Below are positions 6,076 through 11,577 of a stretch of 11,577 nucleotides of DNA, piece by piece. Both the position numbers and the translations under genes were made by a program. How positions within the stretch are numbered: the stretch's first letter is position 1; the number at the start of each line of letters is the position of its first letter. The notes beneath the pieces are model-generated. The model saw only the letters and a list, made by a program, of their open reading frames with translations. It was not told the origin of the DNA and did no database searches. Origin of the DNA: Competibacteraceae bacterium UBA2788 (GTDB lineage Bacteria; Pseudomonadota; Gammaproteobacteria; Competibacterales; Competibacteraceae); NCBI GenBank assembly GCA_002352185.1, contig DEHY01000123.1, forward strand, positions 1,187 through 12,763, given 5' to 3'.

Positions 6076-7101
6076 ATGACCATGCCTATTGGCACTACGA
6101 TTACTGAATACTTCATCGAAGAACAACGGCGCATCAAGGGCGTATCGGGCGACTTTACCGCATTGGTCAACGATATCGTCATCGCCTGCAAAGCCATTTC
6201 CAGCGCGGTCCGCTACGGCAGTCTGGTGGGTGTGCTCGGCACTGCCGATACCGAAAACATCCAGGGCGAAACCCAGAAAAAACTGGATGTCATCGCCAAC
6301 AATCTGTTCATCAAGCGCAACGAATGGGCCGGCCATGTCGCCGCCCTGGCCTCCGAGGAAATGGCCGATGTCTACCATTTGCCGTCCCAGTTTCCGCGTG
6401 GCAAGTACCTGCTGATTTTCGACCCGCTGGACGGCTCCACCAACACCGATGTCAATGGCGCGGTCGGGACCATCTTTTCGATCCTGCGGCGCCCGGAAGG
6501 CGCGGTGGGCGAGGCTGAGGAAGATGATTTTTTGCAACCGGGCACTCGTCAGGTTTGCGCCGGCTATGCTTTGTATGGGCCGTCCTCGATGATGGTGCTG
6601 ACCACCGGGCACGGGGTCAACGGCTTCACCCTGGATCAACGCATCGGCGAATTCATCCTGACCAACCCCGACATGCAAATTTCGGCAGACACCGATGAAT
6701 TTTCCATTAATGCCTCTTACATGCGGTTTTGGGATCCGCCGGTACGACGCTACATTGATGAATGTCTGGCTGGCAAGGAAGGCCCGCGCCGCAAGGATTT
6801 CAACATGCGCTGGGCCGGGGCGATGATCGCGGATGTGCATCGGGTATTGACCCGGGGCGGGGTATTCCTGTATCCCATGGACCGCAAGATTCGCTCCAAG
6901 AATCAGGAAGGCAAGCTGCGGCTGCTGTATGAAGCCAACCCGATGAGTTTCATCGTCGAACAGGCCGGTGGACTCGCCACCACGGGTACTGAGCGGATCA
7001 TGGAGCTGCTGCCCGCCAATCTGCACCAGCGCTGCCCGGTGATTATGGGATCCAGGAATGAAGTTGAACGGATCATTTCCTACCACCTTGACGCCCAGTG
7101 A
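6076..7101 (+). CDS. fbp: Fructose-1,6-bisphosphatase class I
   Basis: Hydrolyses fructose-1,6-bisphosphate to fructose-6-phosphate in the cytoplasm, the committed step of gluconeogenesis and a Calvin-cycle step in autotrophs. The metal-site residues are all visible: Glu94 and Glu95 in ASEE, Asp116 and Asp119 in LLIFDPLDGSTNTDVNGAVG (113-130), and Glu286 in LLYEANPMSF. The phosphosugar-binding stretch YPMDRKIRSKNQEGKLRLL (266-284) is intact. Length (341) is normal for the family. AGGG at 6069-6072 is only 3 bases from the ATG at 6076 and 9 from a second ATG at 6082 (MPIGTTITEYF), so the true start may be two codons later. It appears to be a separate unit: its own promoter upstream, and a 195-base gap after the stop. 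No carbon-fixation genes are in the window, so a Calvin-cycle role cannot be argued from context. Confidence 0.97.
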   Translation: MTMPIGTTITEYFIEEQRRIKGVSGDFTALVNDIVIACKAISSAVRYGSLVGVLGTADTENIQGETQKKLDVIANNLFIKRNEWAGHVAALASEEMADVYHLPSQFPRGKYLLIFDPLDGSTNTDVNGAVGTIFSILRRPEGAVGEAEEDDFLQPGTRQVCAGYALYGPSSMMVLTTGHGVNGFTLDQRIGEFILTNPDMQISADTDEFSINASYMRFWDPPVRRYIDECLAGKEGPRRKDFNMRWAGAMIADVHRVLTRGGVFLYPMDRKIRSKNQEGKLRLLYEANPMSFIVEQAGGLATTGTERIMELLPANLHQRCPVIMGSRNEVERIISYHLDAQ

Positions 7102-7296
7102 GTGGGTAGTCCCTCCCGCCCAGCGGTCGAAATGGCCCGTAGCTCCGGGTATAGCGACCCCTCGGCGGAAGATGGAACGCAGGCGGGCTGGCGCACCTTT
7201 CCTTAACTGTTCGCGAGTGGATTTATCCCTGCTGCACATTCGCGACCCGTTGAGGGTTACTCGCCATTAGGCTTCGGAACTGCAAGAAGAACCGCC
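7102..7296 (+). other. Intergenic spacer between fbp and the REC-GGDEF-EAL gene
   Basis: 195 bases without a convincing gene. A 70-codon frame starting inside fbp runs through it but has no ribosome site and no protein-like pattern. It holds two copies of the palindrome TCGCGA (7212-7217 region and about 30 bases downstream) and a small ACCC/GGGT hairpin around 7246-7258. No clear promoter or terminator was found. Confidence 0.4.
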
Positions 7297-9771
7297 ATGG
7301 ACTCAAAACCTGCCCCCCAGGAATCGCTCGTCGGCAAGCTCCAGCGGATTGAAGATCTCGCCGAAAAACTGGTTTACATCAAATGGAGTCGGGATCTCTT
7401 TGTGATGCTGTTGCGGGCGACGCAGGATGCATTGGTTCTGGCCCGCCCGCGACCGGATTGCCACCGGATTATGGTGCTGGCCGAGCGGCTCGAACAGCAA
7501 ATTGTCGAATGCCTGAACAAAGGCGATTTGCCCAAGGGCGCGGAACGGGAGCGCCTGATTGCCGTTGTGGATGCGATTTGCCGCGCCGCGCCGGCCTCCG
7601 ATGGCAGCCTGCCCGCCGCCGAACCGAGTGTGCAGCAACCCGGTGAGGCGCTCGCTGTTCCGCTCTTTTCCAAATGGGAGAAAAGCGAGTGGCTGGAGCC
7701 GCCGACCTATAAACCGCCGATTACGCCGCCGCTGTGGCTGGTGGCGCCGCCAGCGCCCGATCTCGCACGCAAGCTCGAACAGCGGGGCGGCTACACGGTT
7801 CGGCTGCTGGCCGGGCTGACCGAAACCCATGCGCTATTGACCCAGGCCCAGCAACCGGCAGCTCTGCTGGTCGATCTGGATCACGCAACTGACAGTCAGG
7901 CCACGCTGCAACAACTCGCCAGCCTGCGGTCGTTGCTGGCTCCGGAAACGCCGTTGTTCTTCCTGGCCGACCGTGGCGACATTACCGCCCGGCTGGAGGC
8001 GGTGGAAACCGGCGGAGCCGGCTATTTTCTCAAGCCGGTGGATATTCCGATGCTGCTGGAAGCGCTGAACGAACGGGTGCTGAAGACGCTCGATCATCGC
8101 ATCCTGATCGTGGACGACTCCCTACCTTCCGCCCGCGAGATCGCACGCCGGCTGGACGGTCGCGGCATGAAAACGCAAGTGCTGGCCCAGCCCCTGCTGA
8201 TCCTGCAGGCACTCTACAATTTCCAGCCCAGCCTGCTGATTCTGAGTCTGGATCTCAAGGAAGTTGACGGTGCGCTGCTGGCCCTGGCTGTCCAGCAGCA
8301 TGAGCTGTTCCGCGAATTGCCTCTGGTGCTGCTGTCGGCGCAAACCGATATTGGTCAACGGCTGGCAACCGTCGGCATGGGCGGCGAGGCGCTGCTGGGC
8401 AAACCACTGAACCCGGAGTTGCTGTTCGCCGCAGTCGCGAAACGGCTGCGCCAGGGACACGGCCTGTACCGCAAGTTCAGCCAGCTCAGCAACCGGGACA
8501 CCGTGAGCGGCCTGTACAACCGGCCATACTTTCTCACCCACCTGAATCGGGCGCTGATCGCTACCGCCGCCAATGCCCAATCCATCGCGATCATGCTGAT
8601 CGCGATGGACAATCTGCGCACCTTCGAAAACCAGGATGTGTCCGCAGCCGATGAGGTGGTTGAACAGGCGGCTAAACGCCTGCAAGCCGTCTTGGGCGCG
8701 GGACCGATTGCGGCTCGCTTCGGGGACGCCCTGTTCACGGTTCTGCTGGGGTTCACCAGTCAGGAAGCGTTGCTGGCCACGGCGCACACCGTTCAGGCCG
8801 CTCTGGAAACGGAGCCGTACCGGTCGGCCGGCGGCGATGCCCCATTGCGCACCAGTATCGGCATCAGCATTGCCAGCCCCGGCGTGCGCGAGACGGCCCT
8901 CCTGATCCAGCAGGCTGATTTGGCCCGGGGCATGGCGCGCGATAGCAAAGGTGCCCGGATTCATGTCCATCATAGCCAGAGCGCCGAACAGGATGCGGAC
9001 AATCCGCGTCAGCGTCACCTGCTGGAGGAAATTCGCGAGTCCGTGCAGCAGCAGCGGATGAACCTGCTGTTCCAACCGATTGTCAGCCTGCGCGGCGACA
9101 CCACCGAACGTTACGAGGTGCTGCTGCGGATGCGCAACCACGAGGGTTGGGAGTTGCTGCCGGAGACGGTCTTCAGCCTGGTCAAGCGCCACCGGATCGG
9201 TATGGTGCTTGACCGCTGGGTCATCGCCCATTCCATCCGGGTGTTGCGCGAGCGCAAGGCGCGTGGGCAATCCACGATCCTGTTTATCAATATCTCGCCC
9301 ACCATCCTGCAGGACGACGAGTTATTGAACTGGCTACAGGGCGGGCTGCAAAAAACCGGGGTTCCAGCAGCCAGTCTGGTGTTCGAGATGGTGGAAACGA
9401 CGGCTGAATTGAACAAGCAGGTGCTGCTGCCTTTCCTGCGGCAGCTCAAGGGGCTGGGATGCGGGATTTCGCTGGATCATTTCAGCGGCCACGAACGCGC
9501 CCAGGATCTGGTTCAGCTTCTGGAAGCGGACTATGTCAAGCTGGATATCGGTTTCACCCAAAAACTGATCAATGACAAAGCCCGCCAGGAGCAGCTCAAC
9601 CAGATGACGCGCGCCCTTGCCGCCCAGGGTGTGACCACCATTGTCACCGGGATCGAGGACGCGATGACCTTGCCGGCGCTATGGGCGTGCGGCATTGATT
9701 ACGTGCAAGGCTTTTTCCTGCAGCGACCGCATACCGACATGATCTACGATTTCGATCAAACGGTGTTGTGA
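7297..9771 (+). CDS. FimX-like c-di-GMP protein: two receiver-like domains, degenerate GGDEF and EAL
   Basis: Probable cytoplasmic c-di-GMP receptor or scaffold of 824 residues. Order: helical N-terminal region of no known family (1-100), linker (100-143), receiver-like domain 1 (145-262), receiver-like domain 2 (268-386), GGDEF (395-557), EAL (573-820). Receiver 1 keeps Asp193 and Lys246 but lacks the acidic pair (LWLVAPPAP). Receiver 2 keeps Asp273, Asp274 and Lys369 but has Ser317 where the phosphorylated Asp should be. GGDEF is replaced by GDALF (476-480), so no cyclase activity is expected. The EAL motif is EVL (607-609, in YEVLLR); Asn665, Glu697, Lys748 and Asp750 remain, but DDFG has become DHFS (727-730) and the late AEG glutamate is Thr784, so catalysis is doubtful. 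FimX of Pseudomonas has the same pattern (GDSIF, EVL) and binds c-di-GMP to control type IV pili. ampD follows after 6 bases. The ribosome site (AAGAAG region) is weak. Confidence 0.9.
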   Translation: MDSKPAPQESLVGKLQRIEDLAEKLVYIKWSRDLFVMLLRATQDALVLARPRPDCHRIMVLAERLEQQIVECLNKGDLPKGAERERLIAVVDAICRAAPASDGSLPAAEPSVQQPGEALAVPLFSKWEKSEWLEPPTYKPPITPPLWLVAPPAPDLARKLEQRGGYTVRLLAGLTETHALLTQAQQPAALLVDLDHATDSQATLQQLASLRSLLAPETPLFFLADRGDITARLEAVETGGAGYFLKPVDIPMLLEALNERVLKTLDHRILIVDDSLPSAREIARRLDGRGMKTQVLAQPLLILQALYNFQPSLLILSLDLKEVDGALLALAVQQHELFRELPLVLLSAQTDIGQRLATVGMGGEALLGKPLNPELLFAAVAKRLRQGHGLYRKFSQLSNRDTVSGLYNRPYFLTHLNRALIATAANAQSIAIMLIAMDNLRTFENQDVSAADEVVEQAAKRLQAVLGAGPIAARFGDALFTVLLGFTSQEALLATAHTVQAALETEPYRSAGGDAPLRTSIGISIASPGVRETALLIQQADLARGMARDSKGARIHVHHSQSAEQDADNPRQRHLLEEIRESVQQQRMNLLFQPIVSLRGDTTERYEVLLRMRNHEGWELLPETVFSLVKRHRIGMVLDRWVIAHSIRVLRERKARGQSTILFINISPTILQDDELLNWLQGGLQKTGVPAASLVFEMVETTAELNKQVLLPFLRQLKGLGCGISLDHFSGHERAQDLVQLLEADYVKLDIGFTQKLINDKARQEQLNQMTRALAAQGVTTIVTGIEDAMTLPALWACGIDYVQGFFLQRPHTDMIYDFDQTVL

Positions 9772-9777
9772 CCGGCA

Positions 9778-10335
9778 ATGCGGATTGATCCGATCACGGG
9801 ACTGCTGGATGCAGCGCGGTATCAACCCTCGCCGAACCATGATGACCGCCCGGATGGGTTGGCCGTCGATCTCATCGTCATTCATGGGATCAGTCTGCCG
9901 CCCGGCGAGTTTGGCGGGCCGTGGATTGACGCGCTGTTTACCAATACCCTCGATCCCGCCGCGCACCCGTATTTTCGGAGCATTGCCCTGCTGCGGGTGT
10001 CGGCGCACCTGCTGATTCGCCGTGAGGGTGAATTAACGCAGTTTGCGCCATTCCACCGGCGGGCCTGGCACGCCGGCGCGTCGGAGTACGCGGGGCGTTC
10101 CCACTGCAACGATTTCAGCGTGGGCATCGAACTCGAAGGCACCGATCATCTTCCTTACGACGACCGGCAGTATCCGGTTTTGGCGGCGGTGATAGGCGTG
10201 TTGCGGAATGCGTATCCAGCGATCACGCCTGAGCGGCTGGTCGGCCATGCCGACATCGCGCCGGGCCGCAAGACCGATCCGGGGCCGGCCTTCGACTGGG
10301 CGCGGCTGCATCGGCTACTGAACAGGATCGGCTAA
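9778..10335 (+). CDS. ampD: 1,6-anhydro-N-acetylmuramyl-L-alanine amidase AmpD
   Basis: Cytoplasmic zinc amidase that removes the peptide from anhydro-muropeptides during peptidoglycan recycling; its loss raises AmpC beta-lactamase in species that carry ampR/ampC. No signal peptide is present, which separates it from AmiD. Zinc ligands are His36 (IVIHG), His157 (VGHADIAPGRKTDPG) and Asp167; Glu118 (VGIELEG) and Lys165 match the catalytic pair of E. coli AmpD. Length (185) is normal. The start is 6 bases after the stop of the EAL-protein gene with no good Shine-Dalgarno sequence, so translational coupling is likely. The last 21 bases overlap the end of the convergent flavoprotein gene, and the stop codon lies inside a 15-bp tandem repeat. 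No ampE neighbour is present. Confidence 0.96.
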   Translation: MRIDPITGLLDAARYQPSPNHDDRPDGLAVDLIVIHGISLPPGEFGGPWIDALFTNTLDPAAHPYFRSIALLRVSAHLLIRREGELTQFAPFHRRAWHAGASEYAGRSHCNDFSVGIELEGTDHLPYDDRQYPVLAAVIGVLRNAYPAITPERLVGHADIAPGRKTDPGPAFDWARLHRLLNRIG

Positions 10336-11490
10336 GTCGGGATCGGCTGAGTTGGGATCGGCTGAGTCGGGATCGTTGGCCGCTGATGCCGACTCGATCA
10401 CTTCGACCGCTTCGACCGCTTCTCCATCTCCCAATAGCGCGGTGGCCTGCCCGACCCAGGTCGCAATCAATTCAGCCGCCGGTCGCTCTTCGCACAGATG
10501 GCAGCCTTGCCCCGCCCATAATGCCATAAAGTCGGTTCGGTTTCGTTCGGCGGCGGCCTGCCGCAAATCCTGGGTCAGGAACAACTGCAATGGAAAGTCG
10601 GGGAGTTCGGCTTCGTGGGATCGCAAGCCATCGCTCAGCCGGTTGCGCAACACCCGACCACAACGCCCGGTGAATGCGCGGCTCAACGTGGTGGCGATCT
10701 CGCAGCCCTCCCGCAGCAGGGCCTTATAGGCAGGATGCGCGCCGCTTTCCGGGCAGGCCAGAAAAGCGGTGCCCATTTGTACGCCCGCCGCGCCCAGCAC
10801 TCGGGCGGCGATGATGCCGCGCCCGTCCATGATGCCGCCGGCGGCGATGATGGGAACCGCGATATGCTTGGTCAACAGTGGCGTCAGGGTGAGAATACCG
10901 ACTAAACCCTGTTCGGGGTGGCCGATGAAGGTGCCGCGATGGCCGCCGGCTTCGGCGCCTTGGGCAATGATGAAATCCACCCCGCTTTCTTCCAGCACAA
11001 TGGCTTCCAGCAGGTGGGTTGCGGTGCCCAGGGTGACGATTCCGGCCTCCCGCAGCAGTTCCAGATACACCGGATCCGGCACCCCGAAGATGAAGCTCAG
11101 CGCTGCTACGCCTGCTTCCAGCACCACGTCCAGTTGTTCCTCAAACTCCGGGGGATTCGGGAGTGCCGGCGGTTCCGGCGGCAACCCCAGTTCGGCGCGG
11201 TATGGGGCCAGCAGTTCATGAGCGCGGGCGATTTGGGCGGGTTCCACCCTGGCTGGAGCCGATACCGCCAGATTGACGGCAAACGGGCGGTCGGTCAGGG
11301 CGCGCACTTCAGCAATCGCCTGCCGCAGTGATTCCGGTTGCAGATAGCCGCCGGCCAGCGACCCTAACCCTCCCGCGTTGGACACTGCCGCCACCAGTCG
11401 CGGCGTACCGGGGCCACCCGCCATGGGCGCCTGAATGATCGGGTAGCGGATGCCAAGCTGCTTGGTGAGTACGGTGCTGGACCAGTTCAT
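10315..11490 (-). CDS. Nitronate monooxygenase / FabK-like FMN flavoprotein
   Basis: TIM-barrel FMN enzyme of the nitronate monooxygenase (2-nitropropane dioxygenase) family, 391 residues, which oxidises nitronates; some relatives are enoyl-ACP reductases (FabK), and the sequence alone does not settle the choice. Visible: YPIIQAPMAGG (16-26, FMN phosphate side), SNAGGLGSLAGGYL (37-50), the active-site His184 in QGAEAGGHRGTF, PIIAAGGIMDGRGI (213-226, phosphate loop) and VQMGTAFLACPES (237-249). Residues beyond about 356 are an unusual acidic tail: EAVEAVEVIE, then DPDSA, DPNSA, DPDLA, DPVQ, encoded by tandem repeats. The ATG at 11488-11490 overlaps the TGA of the gene entering from the right (ATGA), which explains the lack of a Shine-Dalgarno sequence. 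The 3' end overlaps ampD by 21 bases on the opposite strand. Confidence 0.92.
   Translation of the reverse strand: MNWSSTVLTKQLGIRYPIIQAPMAGGPGTPRLVAAVSNAGGLGSLAGGYLQPESLRQAIAEVRALTDRPFAVNLAVSAPARVEPAQIARAHELLAPYRAELGLPPEPPALPNPPEFEEQLDVVLEAGVAALSFIFGVPDPVYLELLREAGIVTLGTATHLLEAIVLEESGVDFIIAQGAEAGGHRGTFIGHPEQGLVGILTLTPLLTKHIAVPIIAAGGIMDGRGIIAARVLGAAGVQMGTAFLACPESGAHPAYKALLREGCEIATTLSRAFTGRCGRVLRNRLSDGLRSHEAELPDFPLQLFLTQDLRQAAAERNRTDFMALWAGQGCHLCEERPAAELIATWVGQATALLGDGEAVEAVEVIESASAANDPDSADPNSADPDLADPVQ
10325..10375. repeat. 15-bp tandem repeat, three copies plus a partial
   Basis: GGATCGGCTRAGTYG occurs at 10325-10339, 10340-10354 and 10355-10369, and GGATCG begins a fourth copy at 10370. On the minus strand it encodes DPxxA pentapeptides of the flavoprotein tail; on the plus strand the first copy contains the ampD stop codon (TAA at 10333-10335). 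Confidence 0.9.
10401..10418. repeat. 9-bp tandem duplication in the flavoprotein tail
   Basis: CTTCGACCG is present twice in a row (10401-10409 and 10410-10418), followed by a diverged CTTCTCCAT. On the minus strand it gives EAV-EAV-EVI. It lies 26 bases from the 15-bp repeats, so the whole tail-coding end looks slippage-built. Confidence 0.75.
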
Positions 11491-11577
11491 ATCGGTTCGT
11501 GATTCGCGGCTGGGAAACTGCCGGGAAGGTTAGGTCGAATCAACGCCATGCGCCAGCCCTCCGATAGGCTCTGCCTT
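11487..11577 (-). CDS. 3' end of an unidentified gene entering from the right edge
   Basis: The minus strand is open from the window edge to TGA at 11487-11489: 29 codons reading RQSLSEGWRMALIRPNLPGS and ending AANHEPI. The TGA overlaps the ATG of the flavoprotein gene in an ATGA junction, a typical operon arrangement. The family cannot be named from so few residues. Alternatively, GGAGGG (11557-11562 on the plus coordinates) lies 7 bases before an in-frame ATG (11547-11549), so a free-standing 20-residue leader peptide coupled to the flavoprotein gene would fit as well. Confidence 0.5.
   Translation of the reverse strand, partial: RQSLSEGWRMALIRPNLPGSFPAANHEPI

Noticed and set aside
5821..7239. 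472-codon open frame on the minus strand opposite fbp
   Set aside because: It is the antisense shadow of a certain fbp gene in GC-rich DNA; its translation shows no domain pattern and no ribosome site.
7058..7270. 70-codon frame crossing the end of fbp into the spacer
   Set aside because: Starts inside fbp without a ribosome site and reads as low-information Pro/Arg-rich sequence.
8122..9270. 382-codon minus-strand frame opposite the GGDEF/EAL gene
   Set aside because: Gln/His/Arg-rich shadow translation; the plus-strand domains covering the same bases are unmistakable.

Overview
The window looks like an ordinary chromosomal segment of a GC-rich gammaproteobacterium. The evidence is an AmpD-type cytoplasmic amidase, class I fructose-1,6-bisphosphatase, a PCu(A)C/SCO1 copper pair, and a FimX-like degenerate GGDEF/EAL protein. 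A Competibacter-like or purple-sulfur-type lineage would fit, but that is a guess from gene content and style. There is no tRNA, rRNA, CRISPR array, integrase or transposase.

Left block, minus strand (1-4513). From right to left it holds a Pat/PatZ-like protein lysine acetyltransferase (2072-4513), a four-helix membrane protein (1354-1878), a small unrecognised protein (1050-1262) and the first 322 codons of an AMP-forming acyl-CoA synthetase (1-968, GTG start, running off the edge). Between the acetyltransferase and the membrane protein lies a short plus-strand relic that resembles a piece of a PAP2-type phosphatase gene (1957-2049). The acetyltransferase appears to lack the central part of its ATP-grasp domain.

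Middle block, plus strand (4593-10335). A periplasmic copper chaperone PCu(A)C and a membrane-anchored SCO1/SenC protein form a unit expected to load the CuA centre of cytochrome c oxidase. Next comes fbp (gluconeogenesis or Calvin cycle), behind a perfect extended -10 promoter. Then an 824-residue protein with two receiver-like domains, a degenerate GGDEF domain (GDALF) and a degenerate EAL domain (EVL) is followed after 6 bases by ampD (peptidoglycan recycling). The EAL protein reads as a c-di-GMP receptor or scaffold in the style of FimX rather than an enzyme.

Right block, minus strand (10315-11577). A nitronate monooxygenase/FabK-like flavoprotein converges on ampD with a 21-base overlap. 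Its acidic C-terminal tail is built from 15-bp tandem repeats that cover the ampD stop codon. Its start overlaps, by ATGA, the last 29 codons of a gene that enters from the right edge.

No clearly new multi-gene system is visible. The points most worth a second look are the doubly degenerate tandem-receiver FimX-like protein, the acetyltransferase with a gutted ATP-grasp domain, the PAP2 relic, and the repeat-built tail at the ampD junction.
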